A DNA stretch of 64,000 nucleotides from Meghimatium bilineatum. Its lineage: Eukaryota > Mollusca > Gastropoda > Stylommatophora > Philomycidae. Positions 59,101 to 64,000 of this stretch are shown here, in pieces. The notes below the pieces were generated by a model. That model ran no database searches. It had not been told where the DNA came from and saw only the letters and a list, made by a program, of their open reading frames with translations. The position numbers and the translations under genes are program-made. Location of the stretch: NCBI GenBank assembly GCA_034231615.1, contig CM067311.1:9797746-9861745 (forward strand). The letters are read 5' to 3'. Position 1 is the first letter of the stretch, and each line of letters starts with the position of its first letter.

Positions 59101-59682
59101 AGGGTAGTGGATTTCGCCATCCGAAGTTAAGACATGACACAATTTCGGCGAAATGCATCACCCGTATTGTAAACTATTTTTGTGCTCAAGGTTAAATGCC
59201 AAAAGCTGGTTCTGTAGTCTTTTTTGTTAAGTGTGTCCATTGTATGTTTGTATTGGTTGGTTGCTGATCCAGCAGTCCATAAGCTCATGTTATTTGACCT
59301 GTTTGTATTCATTGTGACCATTTCAATTTTTTTAACATTTATATTTTTTTATATTTGTCATTTCTATTTTTATTATACATACTACCTAAATTACATTTTT
59401 TGACATAATTAAGAAGGGGAGAGGGGGTTTCTGATTTTTTGACTGCATGTTGGCAAGGACAAAGGGAGGGGGTAAAAATGTGCAAAATATTGACGTAATT
59501 AATGCACAGCTTAGAGGTAGACACTTTTTTTCGTGTATTGAATAATGTTGCATTTTCAAGGTCAGAGGAGAAGAAAAGTGGCCCACACTACATTGAATGC
59601 AGAGTCTAGTAGGAGTCACAGTGTATTCAATATTCGATTGATACAAGCACCACTAGATGACAGGGGAGAGGAAGTTATCCAG
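38135..59682 (+). CDS. KIF23: Kinesin-6 motor protein KIF23/MKLP1, 5' part (10 exons)
   Basis: A microtubule motor of the centralspindlin complex. With the RhoGAP partner CYK4/RACGAP1, KIF23 bundles midzone microtubules and drives cytokinesis. Ten exons joined at consistent GT-AG phases give 319 residues: a short basic N-terminus (KTPRKR), VYCRLRPL (first motor strand), [12 protein letters not shown], the P-loop GITGSGKT (residues 107-114), [13 protein letters not shown], the [17 protein letters not shown] block, [12 protein letters not shown] and switch [10 protein letters not shown] (291-299). The kinesin-6-specific long insert between exons 7 and 8 ([16 protein letters not shown] and onward) separates it from other kinesin classes. 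Switch II, the neck, the coiled coil and the tail are to the right of the window, as the last intron runs past the edge. Introns are 0.5 to over 4.3 kb and full of SINE and LINE remnants. There are no stops or frameshifts in the exons, so it looks functional. Confidence 0.94.
38146..39315. other. KIF23 intron 1, left part
   Basis: AT-rich intron sequence with AATT-rich stretches. No repeat family or second gene is recognised. Confidence 0.4.
39316..39836 (-). mobile_element. LINE C-terminal coding end with tail
   Basis: A 160-codon minus frame with [40 protein letters not shown] and the C-terminus, the same post-RNase H segment as at 10619-11160. The 3' end is CTGAAGAACGATGAAGAAG, very like the SINE tails. 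It is the least damaged LINE end in the window, and lies antisense in KIF23 intron 1. Confidence 0.85.
39840..41660. other. KIF23 intron 1, middle part
   Basis: No coding exon is recognised. A weak piece resembling repeat family A occurs near 40120-40200. Confidence 0.35.
41663..41740 (+). mobile_element. Short SINE, 5' fragment
   Basis: AAGGCGGATGTGTCAGGTC through CTCCATTCTCTGGACTAC, then it stops at a LINE fragment. Confidence 0.65.
41745..42150 (-). mobile_element. LINE reverse transcriptase C-terminal fragment
   Basis: Minus-strand [50 protein letters not shown] and [20 protein letters not shown]. This is the end of a LINE reverse transcriptase, 5'-truncated. Confidence 0.82.
42166..42260 (+). 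mobile_element. Short SINE, 3' fragment
   Basis: GGACTACATTCTACTGGAAA to the AATGCTGAAGATGAAGA tail. Its end served as the target of the next SINE. Confidence 0.7.
42274..42422 (+). mobile_element. Short SINE just upstream of KIF23 exon 2
   Basis: A 149-bp copy, flanked by perfect 13-bp duplications ATATAATTTATTT (42261-42273 and 42423-42435). It landed on the tail of an older SINE fragment. Its right duplication ends 29 bp before exon 2, so only that short stretch separates it from the exon and holds the polypyrimidine tract. Confidence 0.92.
42465..42522 (+). CDS. KIF23: KIF23 exon 2
   Basis: A 58-nt exon after TTATTTCAG and before GTAAGT. It completes the split codon and encodes [19 protein letters not shown], aligning with the basic N-terminal extension of KIF23 (KTPRK). 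Confidence 0.85.
42598..42740 (+). mobile_element. Long SINE, 3' part
   Basis: GCTGTAAACCATGGCACAGC, TACATCCTGCTAATCTCC and GAATGAACACAGCAGAAGA, without the head. It lies in KIF23 intron 2. Confidence 0.7.
43065..43360 (+). mobile_element. tRNA-derived SINE, near complete
   Basis: The tRNA-like head has an A box (TAGCCTAGTGGATAGTGAGC) and a perfect B box GGTTCGAAACC (43127-43137). It is followed by a conserved body (CCAGTCGACTTAGCTGTAAA, GAGTACCTGATGCATGAG) and an end GACCTACCGTTACCG. Partial relatives lie at 43868-44128 and 16165-16312. Confidence 0.85.
43361..43867. other. KIF23 intron 2, unassigned part
   Basis: The segment near 43610-43860 (AACCCTTCAGGGTCGTAGGG, CCTCGGCTTCTTCCGCC) is GC-richer than its surroundings and looks like a transposon remnant, but I cannot name it. 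Confidence 0.3.
43868..44128 (+). mobile_element. tRNA-derived SINE, partial
   Basis: Same family as 43065-43360, missing the A box. The B-box region reads GCCAGGTCTCGAA, so it is degraded. The body and the GGGACCTACCTTTACC end are kept. Confidence 0.75.
44965..45140 (+). mobile_element. Long SINE, 5' part
   Basis: GGGCCTAAAAGGGGAGTACG, GTTTACCTTCCGTGCATATC and CAACTAAGGAGGTTACTGGG. It ends within the middle segment. Confidence 0.7.
45145..45215 (+). repeat. Interspersed AT-rich repeat, copy 2
   Basis: GATTATTTAGATCAATTAAC, CATAAAATATGTAGGCAGGC and ATTAATGGG match 4905-5000. Confidence 0.6.
45481..45573 (+). CDS. KIF23: KIF23 exon 3
   Basis: A 93-nt exon (31 codons) from a TGTGACAG acceptor to a GTATGT donor, phase 0 at both ends. 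It encodes [15 protein letters not shown] and onward, the first beta-strand of the kinesin motor with the conserved RxRP motif, ending VVQLLLPE. Confidence 0.93.
45574..46679. other. KIF23 intron 3, left part
   Basis: AT-rich intron. No repeat family or exon is recognised. Confidence 0.4.
46680..47166 (-). mobile_element. LINE reverse transcriptase C-terminal fragment
   Basis: Minus-strand [40 protein letters not shown] and [20 protein letters not shown], close to the copy at 17200-17500 at the DNA level. It runs directly into the 42-bp minisatellite at its 5' (right) side. Confidence 0.85.
47167..47376 (+). repeat. 42-bp minisatellite, 5 copies
   Basis: TCATTTCTCTACTAATGTGC and TGCACGTGAGCTCGAGATAC. 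Three copies are identical and two diverged. It lies 86 bp before KIF23 exon 4. Confidence 0.92.
47463..47495 (+). CDS. KIF23: KIF23 exon 4 (33 nt)
   Basis: An 11-codon exon between TGCTTTACAG and GTAAAT, phase 0 at both ends. It encodes [11 protein letters not shown]. The tail aligns with the NGDYKE loop of the vertebrate motor, and the neighbouring exons join in frame on both sides. Confidence 0.85.
47496..47919. other. KIF23 intron 4, left part
   Basis: A short TA-rich stretch near 47531. Nothing else is recognised. Confidence 0.35.
47920..48092 (-). mobile_element. tRNA-derived SINE, copy 2
   Basis: Minus-strand A box (TAGCGCAGTAGTTAGCGCAC) and B box (GGTTCATTCC at about 48030-48041), followed by the same body as 12105-12265 (CCCGGATCGACCCCGCC and onward). 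Confidence 0.78.
48093..48689. other. KIF23 intron 4, middle part
   Basis: AT-rich. No gene or repeat family is recognised. Confidence 0.35.
48690..49430 (-). mobile_element. LINE coding end containing an in-frame minisatellite
   Basis: The minus strand reads through a block of repeated RNEEITRRN units, then [11 protein letters not shown], a stop, and [20 protein letters not shown] with a degraded C-terminus. RNEEI followed by a leucine-rich GH(V/M)xRM segment is the normal order in LINE reverse transcriptases, so the array sits exactly at the RNEEI position. Confidence 0.8.
48990..49385 (-). repeat. 33-bp minisatellite, about 12 copies, with 66-bp dimers
   Basis: On the plus strand the unit contains TTCTTGTAATCTCTTCATTC and CTAACACGA or CTAACATGA. 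The two types alternate through most of the array, giving a 66-bp period. 33 bp is 11 codons, so the LINE frame stays open across the array. Confidence 0.93.
49431..51053. other. KIF23 intron 4, right part
   Basis: AT-rich, with no exon or repeat family recognised. Confidence 0.4.
51054..51159 (+). CDS. KIF23: KIF23 exon 5
   Basis: A 106-nt exon after ATTTTCAG and before GTAAGT, ending with one base of a Gly codon. It encodes [20 protein letters not shown], then [11 protein letters not shown]. These are the beta-strand and helix that lead into the P-loop. Confidence 0.95.
51653..51789 (+). CDS. KIF23: KIF23 exon 6 (P-loop)
   Basis: A 137-nt exon after TTTTTCAG and before GTGAGT. It carries the nucleotide-binding P-loop in [18 protein letters not shown] and then [14 protein letters not shown], very close to vertebrate KIF23. 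Phase 0 at its end. Confidence 0.97.
51790..53379. other. KIF23 intron 6
   Basis: The part at about 52490-53340 is less AT-rich than the other introns and has frames such as [19 protein letters not shown] and [17 protein letters not shown]. It is probably an unnamed transposon or repeat. The rest is plain intron. Confidence 0.3.
53380..53501 (+). CDS. KIF23: KIF23 exon 7
   Basis: A 122-nt exon after ATTGTAG and before [26 protein letters not shown] then [16 protein letters not shown] corresponds to the kinesin-6-specific insert of the motor. It ends with two bases of an Arg codon. Confidence 0.93.
53548..53660 (+). mobile_element. Long SINE, 5' fragment
   Basis: TGCCAAGGCCCTAAAGGGGA, ATTTACCATCCATGCATGTC and GACGGCTAAGGAGGTC. 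It begins 46 bp after exon 7 and is cut off by a LINE fragment. Confidence 0.7.
53690..53935 (-). mobile_element. LINE C-terminal coding fragment
   Basis: Minus-strand [38 protein letters not shown] and [17 protein letters not shown]. End of a LINE reverse-transcriptase ORF, 5'-truncated. Confidence 0.8.
54203..54342 (+). mobile_element. Short SINE with internal deletion
   Basis: Head CTGCTGAAGACGGATGTG and tail GAATGAACGCTGAAGAAG are present. About 17 bp of the head (the AAATAAAACGG block) is missing. Confidence 0.82.
54480..54745 (+). mobile_element. Two overlapping long SINE 5' fragments
   Basis: A fragment at about 54499-54572 (GTCATGTATGTTGTAAGAGG) is followed by another at 54573-54745 (AAGCAAGGAATAGCAACACT, GACTAAGGAGGTTTGGG, GAAATTGGATGTGTTAGGC). 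Both are truncated. Confidence 0.65.
55018..55179 (+). CDS. KIF23: KIF23 exon 8
   Basis: A 162-nt exon after TTTCAATCAG and before GTAAGT. It encodes [20 protein letters not shown] (first codon split), then [20 protein letters not shown], the most conserved KIF23 block after the P-loop. Confidence 0.96.
55340..55612 (+). mobile_element. SINE-like element with LINE-type 3' tail
   Basis: Head CCCATCGAGGCCAGATCTTT and GAAGACGGAGGTAACTAACC match 30716-30905. The end AATTACAGATATAGATAT resembles the 3' UTR of the 10619-type LINE (AATTACAGATATAGACAT). No coding LINE segment is left. Confidence 0.65.
55640..56030 (+). mobile_element. LINE RNase H fragment
   Basis: [18 protein letters not shown] (catalytic Asp), [20 protein letters not shown] and a short C-terminus. 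The N-terminal half of the RNase H domain is absent. A worse copy of the same element is at 61440-61770. Confidence 0.85.
56050..56184 (-). mobile_element. LINE reverse transcriptase palm fragment
   Basis: Minus-strand [20 protein letters not shown] then [12 protein letters not shown], the LPKKPG...HRTISLM segment of LINE reverse transcriptases. It is truncated at both ends. Confidence 0.75.
56376..56646 (+). mobile_element. Long SINE, full length with perfect target duplication
   Basis: A 271-bp element flanked by GAACATAGT (56367-56375 and 56647-56655). Order of parts: head CGCCCGTGTGTTGCCGGGGC, GGCGAGTACGGAGGTTATG, middle GAAGTCGGACGTGCAAGGCC and AAAGGCGCAGATATCGCAGC, tail CAGGAGTTTAAGAACGAACG ending in GAAGAAGAAGAC. 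No clear A or B box. It is the best reference copy for the family here. Confidence 0.92.
56705..56925 (-). repeat. Interspersed repeat family A, copy 3
   Basis: Reverse complement of 10306-10592 (GGTTTGTTTGGTGAGACC, CAGCTTAGTGCAATGCC). The centre of the family is missing. Confidence 0.72.
57175..57287 (+). CDS. KIF23: KIF23 exon 9
   Basis: A 113-nt exon after CTTGATAG and before GTGAGA. It encodes [20 protein letters not shown] then [19 protein letters not shown], with split codons at both ends. It matches the KPPQSKLLRED...NMYVAGCTEVEV region of KIF23. Confidence 0.95.
57288..58221. other. KIF23 intron 9, left part
   Basis: At about 57505-57955 a GC-richer block (GGCCCGTCGTCAAGACGAAG, CGACCCCTACCAGGCACGT) ends in AAAGACGGAGTGTGTTAGCC and GATGGCGCAGATAAA, which resembles the SINE core. 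It is probably another non-autonomous element. A short ATCT run lies near 58107. Confidence 0.4.
58222..58384 (+). mobile_element. Short SINE, full length with target duplication
   Basis: A 163-bp element flanked by GAATGGTGAG (58212-58221 and 58385-58394). Head TCCCCGCCGAAGACAGATGT, tail GAATGAACGATGAAGAAGAA. Little diverged from the family pattern, so relatively recent. Confidence 0.93.
58385..59253. other. KIF23 intron 9, middle part
   Basis: AT-rich. No repeat family or exon is recognised. Confidence 0.35.
59254..59300 (+). repeat. Interspersed repeat family D, partial
   Basis: GGTTGCTGATCCAGCAGTCC and AAGCTCATGTTATTTGACC match the left half of family D. Confidence 0.6.
59561..59682 (+). 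CDS. KIF23: KIF23 exon 10 (switch I)
   Basis: A 122-nt exon after ATTTTCAAG and before [26 protein letters not shown] holds the switch I motif NxxSSRSH that senses the nucleotide gamma-phosphate. [20 protein letters not shown] follows. The exon ends at phase 0. The next exon, with switch II, is not in the window. Confidence 0.96.
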
Positions 59683-61439
59683 GTAAAATTGTTGAAATAT
59701 GGTTTTGAACAGCTTGAACTGTTCTATAATGCATGCAGAACTTTTTGATGCATAATAATTTCGTTTCTTAAACAACCTTCTTTAACAAATTAATTTTGAA
59801 TATATTTTATCTTCTCTGCTTGAGAACATAGAATGTATCTAGAAGATTAATGACATAGAGCCCAAAGTGATAAAAAAATTTAGAGAAGATTCTGTAGCAT
59901 GCATAGAACATGAATGACTTTACAGAGATGAGGTTGAGAACATATACTATGGATAGAAACAAAATAAACTTTTGTCAGTGGCGTATGAACCTAAACTTTA
60001 TTGGGGACCCAACTACTTGATTGATCGTTTTTGAAGGCATCTTACACATATTCTTTTTTTTGTGTACATGTGTGTTTGAATGTGGTTTTAATGTTTTCTG
60101 TGTATGGTCAGCTGAACGTTTAATGACAGGTGCCTGGAATATTTTGATTTATTACCCCAAATTATATTTGTTTGCATGAATATTACCCCTCCGAATTAAA
60201 AGGGGAAAAATATCTGTACTTTCCACTTGAATCTGACCGTTTGACGTCACCTTCAATATGTCACTGCCCAAAGTAAACTTATAGTATATTTATTTATATT
60301 TATATTTTTGCTTTCTTACACAAACAATTTTTACTTTTACCAATTTTAGGGTAATTTATCCTGGTTTCCTGACCTCCGACTTTATCTAAAGGCCAGCGTT
60401 TGTGTTGTCATTTTACATTCGCTCTCTGATAACCAACACAAAATTGTGTGTGATTTTCACTGAGGAGCATGAAGTGCTGCTGGTTGAAAGTAGAGCTTAG
60501 TTATTTGCGCTTTCTGGACCAGTATGTCCTATTTCAGCATGATTTGTGTTGTCCAGTACTCCAAAGAGTTTTGATTGCATAGTAGATAGTGCATTGGCTT
60601 TCTAACTTTATGGTCAGATTTTATTTCAAATTCAGCAGGGACATAACCGTAAAATGATGTGGGTCCACCCAGCCGTAGGGAATTGGTACCATAACAGTTC
60701 TGGGAAAGCTAGAGTAGATGTTTGGTACCATAACAGTTCTGGGAAAGCTAGAGTAGATGCTTGGTACCATAACAGTTCTGGGAAAGCTAAAGTAGATGTT
60801 TGGTACCATAATATATGTTTGTAAATTTAAAATTAAAATTTGATTGTCCATAGCTACCTCATAAACTTTGTTAGAAGATTAGAAGAGACAATTGTTTCTC
60901 TCTATAAGCATTCAAAACAACATATTTCTTTAACATCATGCATTTATGTTATGACTAGGAAACAGACTATAAATATGTAAGTCAGAATGACATTACAATG
61001 TTATTTTCCATAATTTTGTTGGTTCTTTTCTCGTTCATTTGCAATTTTTGTTTGTTTACTCTAAAAGATTTGATTTTTTATTTTAGTGCAGTGTGTAATT
61101 TCATTTTTGTTAACTTCATTGGGTGTGCCTGTGGTTCTAAATCTTTTTTTCGTATATGGCCCTTTATCAGACACATTTTCTCCTATGGCCACTTTGGTAC
61201 CTAAAGAAGACTGACAGCTTAGTGTAAGGCTTATTGTATTATGCCTCAGTAGATGTACAAATAGCTCACTTTCTGTGGCCTCCTAGCACAGCTTGTGGTT
61301 CTCAGTTGGGGGCATATGTCTATGTACTGTTGAAAACCACTGGTACACACAACACATTGTATTTTTCAATGTTTGTTTTGTTAAAATGTTAAGAAATTAG
61401 CTGAGAAGTCAGCTGGGTACCCCCACTATATTGAGTTTG
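59683..61439. other. KIF23 intron 10, left part
   Basis: I searched for the switch II (DLAGSE) exon and did not find it. A 39-bp repeat lies at 60685-60810. The rest is AT-rich. Confidence 0.45.
60685..60810 (+). repeat. 39-bp tandem repeat, 3 copies
   Basis: GGTACCATAACAGTTCTGGG and AAAGCTAGAGTAGATG are repeated three times, with a partial fourth copy. Confidence 0.9.
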
Positions 61440-61770
61440 AGAATGGAAATAGAGGCTGTGACAGCAGCTCTTACTTGGCAGGTGAAGCAACCACCAACAG
61501 CAGTGATTTTATCAGACTCTCAAAGTATGCTGCACAAGATAGAAAAGTGTATGATCAGAACTGAATAGGTCAGTCTTCTTAACATTGGCAGAGCATTATG
61601 TGGATCTATTGTCCAGGTACTGCTGGCGTCAGGGGAAATGAAAGTTCTGATGTGTTGGCTGGTAAAGCTTTGGTGAACGGCACAGAGAGACAGGAATCAA
61701 TCGATTAGAACAGTCATGGATACCCTACGAGAAGATGAGGAATAGATCAAAAGAGACAATTTGATCTTAA
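61440..61770 (+). mobile_element. Decayed LINE RNase H fragment
   Basis: At the DNA level this matches 55666-55950 (CAGACTCTCAAAGTATGCTG, TGTGTTGGCTGGTAAAGC). Frameshifts and stops disrupt the RNase H motifs. Confidence 0.75.
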
Positions 61771-61934
61771 GAAGAAAGCAATAGTAACTTTATAGTCATC
61801 AGCTTCATCTTTTTCTGCATTTGTTATTAAACACTTGCTGGTTAACAGATGTAGTCAAGAGAACATATTGGCCGTTGTCATTGTTTACAGTTTGACTGTT
61901 GCATTAATGTCTTTTGGCTTGACACATCTAATTT
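61771..61934. other. KIF23 intron 10, unassigned
   Basis: No feature is recognised. Confidence 0.3.
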
Positions 61935-62012
61935 CATGACTTTTGGGTCAATAAGATCTTCTATGGGATGTCAACCACATTCCCAAATCTCCTTAGTTAC
62001 TTCTTACGACTA
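61935..62012 (-). mobile_element. Long SINE, fragment
   Basis: The reverse complement reads GTCGTAAGAAGTAACTAAGG, AGATTTGGGAATGTGG and a GACCCAAAAG end, the 5' middle of the long SINE. Confidence 0.55.
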
Positions 62013-63180
62013 GTGTGGTAGTAATAATATTTCTGTTCTGTGCTCCACTGTAGGATCCCAGCAACACATTACAAAACAGCAGATAATGCTTCATTAATAT
62101 GTTAGTAGTAGTTCCACCCGCAAACTTATTTAGTCTTACATTTCTATATTCTGGATAAATGTAATGTTCAGGTCACCATTTTGATGGACGGAGAAACATG
62201 CAAATTATTATATTGAATAATTTGACATAATATTTGACTGATAATAAATATGTTACCTTCCGGTATATTATTATAAAAATAGAATGTCAGACACTTATAT
62301 GACCTTCCATATTTATATTTCTCTCTTTAAAACGTCAAAATAATAGTTTCATATTATCTTCTACATTTTTAAATGCTTATTCTACGCTGTTAATGTGATT
62401 TATATTTTCTTGGAAAGTAATCAGTTTCAGATCAAATGTTCATCGGTTGTTTTGCTGTAACTGTGTTATATAATATTAGACTTACCTCGGGTAGGTTTAG
62501 AAAGCTGAAAATATGTACTCACTGCGCAAAAATGAAATCCAACAGGTAATGGGGTAATAAAGTTTTGCTAATAACGTGAAACACACATGGGCAGACACGT
62601 GAAAGCAAGTTGTGTTGTTCCTACTTGTCGTTTTTAATGTACACGTGTGTGTTATCCCTGATAAAGGCCTTTCTGTCGAAACGTTGATTTGTGTGTGTGC
62701 CGATGTGTATTTCAGGTTATTAGCAAAACTTTTCAGGTTTAGGGGGTTTAGAAAACTGAGATTCTGTATTTGATGTACATTATTGACTATGGTTGATTTC
62801 ATCATAGAACTTTGAAAATTTTTTCAGAGATGTTCACACTTATAATTATCCATCCCACATGATGATAGCAGTTTCGGAGATGTTCGGACTTGTGTTGTTG
62901 TATGTCTCTGGTGATGTTTGTGAAGTCTGAAAAGTCATATTTCCTGCTAAGAATCTCTGCCACATTTGGGATATGTATGTTCATATTTGTGTTTATTTTT
63001 CTGTCCTTATGGGCTACATATTCTCTCTATGCCTCTGAGATTTTATGCTTCTCAATGATGTGCACACTTTTGCCCTGTCCCACATTATGTGATTCTGTTG
63101 ATATACAGAGCAAATAAAAAAAATAGTGAATGAATGTCTATATGAGGAGCAGTAAATAAATGGTTTAAATACATGTGTGT
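62013..63180. other. KIF23 intron 10, right part
   Basis: AT-rich. At 62600-62700 ACGTGTGTGTTATCCCTGAT and AAAGGCCTTTCTGTCGAAAC may be an old repeat. No exon is recognised. Confidence 0.3.
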
Positions 63181-63189
63181 GTCATGTGA

Positions 63190-63370
63190 CATATTCTCTA
63201 CAGATCGTTGTCTTCCCAATGAACTCCCTGAACCCTTTTCTGTTTTGGGCGATGCATCTTGCATTTTCCAACGACGTATTCATGTTATCTTTAATGTCGT
63301 CAGTCTATCGTCTTCTTGATCTGCCCTTTCTCCTCCTCCCAGGTGCTCTGCCCTCCATTATTTGTCTTTC
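63190..63370 (-). mobile_element. LINE 3' coding fragment
   Basis: The minus strand reads MEGRAPGRRRKGRSRRR, a stop, TDDIKDNMNTSLENARCIAQ and FREFIGKTT, close to the element at 19185-19385. Confidence 0.78.
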
Positions 63371-63504
63371 TAAACAGTTGAATACATTTGCACATGTTTT
63401 ATAACTTTACAATTGGCTGCCTGCCATAAGTAGTCCATTGGTAATTTTTTTACATTGGTCTACTTCCTTACCGTCTGGAAAGATGTTAAAGTTATCATCA
63501 TATA

Positions 63505-63612
63505 ATTAAAAAATCATCATATCTCCATTGTTTTGTTGGTATGTGTGTAAGTTTGAAAGGTCATCATCGTATTTCCACTGTTTTGTAGGTATGATGTGTG
63601 TAAGTTTGAAAC
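63505..63612 (+). repeat. Two-copy tandem repeat of about 55 bp
   Basis: TTTTGTTGGTATGTGTGTAA and GTTTGAAAGGTCATCATC are repeated once with small changes. Confidence 0.8.
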
Positions 63613-63719
63613 TAATTTCACAACCTAAATACACTGAATAAAATACATTTTTGTGTAGAAAAATTGATCATTTACCGTAAATAGTTATCTACCTATCTAT
63701 TGTCATTTACACTTGGTGT

Positions 63720-64000
63720 CGTGGAGGGAAGTTGGAGTTGTCTGTCATTGACCATGGTCAGTCCATGTCTCTTTAAGGTTTCCTTGTCTCCATCCATCTA
63801 GTTCTTGGTTTTCCTCGTGCTTTGTAGGTTGATCTGATGTTGTATGCATGAAGGGCTAGTTGAGTTGGTTTCATTCTCAAGAGGTGCACAAGCCATCTGG
63901 TATCTCTCAATATAGTCTTGATTTGAGATTGTGTTTACTTCTTTCTTCATGAATCTCTTCTGGTGACATTTATAGCTTTCCTCAAATATCTCATTTTCAT
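63720..64000 (-). mobile_element. LINE reverse transcriptase C-terminal fragment, cut by the window edge
   Basis: The minus strand gives MKMRYLRKAINVTRRDS, then WLVHLLRMKPTQLALHAYN and STYKARGKPRTRWMETRKP, the same segment as at 2095-2470. It has several stops. Confidence 0.75.

Noticed and set aside
60998-61204. Frame with an FFRIW segment resembling the MPC2 C-terminus
   Set aside because: Wrong strand and position for either copy, and the rest of the frame is AT-rich low-complexity sequence.
59683-64000. Search for the KIF23 switch II exon
   Set aside because: No DLAGSE-type sequence with splice sites was found, so the gene continues past the right edge.

Overview
This is animal nuclear DNA, with no prokaryotic features. 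It contains two intron-split protein-coding loci, typical GT-AG splice sites, dozens of decayed non-LTR retrotransposon (LINE) pieces, tRNA-derived and tail-sharing SINEs, and many mini- and microsatellites. The LINE RNase H fragments and SINE types resemble those I associate with molluscs and other marine invertebrates. A lophotrochozoan, perhaps a sea slug or other mollusc, is my best guess, but the sequence does not prove it.

Plus strand, about 38.1 to 59.7 kb: the first ten coding exons of a KIF23/MKLP1-type kinesin-6 motor gene. All splice phases agree and the joined product is 319 residues, from the N-terminus through the P-loop and switch I. The remaining motor, coiled coil and tail lie beyond the right edge.

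Minus strand: two copies of a mitochondrial pyruvate carrier 2 (MPC2)-like gene. Copy B has exons 1 to 3 at about 36.5, 34.2 and 31.7 kb. Copy A has exons 1 and 2 at about 13.3 and 11.2 kb. Exons 1 and 2 have identical lengths and phases in both copies, so this is a tandem duplication. I could not find a terminal exon for either copy. Copy B and the kinesin gene are divergent, about 1.6 kb apart, with a LINE fragment and a 490-bp ATCT array between them.

The rest is repeats. 0 to 11 kb is mostly minisatellites (units of 43, 27, 28, 27 and 15 bp) plus LINE ends. 11 to 36 kb is dense in LINE and SINE fragments that fill and flank the MPC2-like introns. 38 to 64 kb is kinesin introns holding SINEs, LINE ends and a few satellites. 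Target-site duplications let me fix the ends of two SINE families, one of about 160 bp and one of about 275 bp. They share a 3' region, and their GAA-rich end resembles the 3' ends of the LINEs here. At least one minisatellite grew inside a LINE reading frame. There are no rRNA genes, functional tRNA genes or CRISPR arrays.
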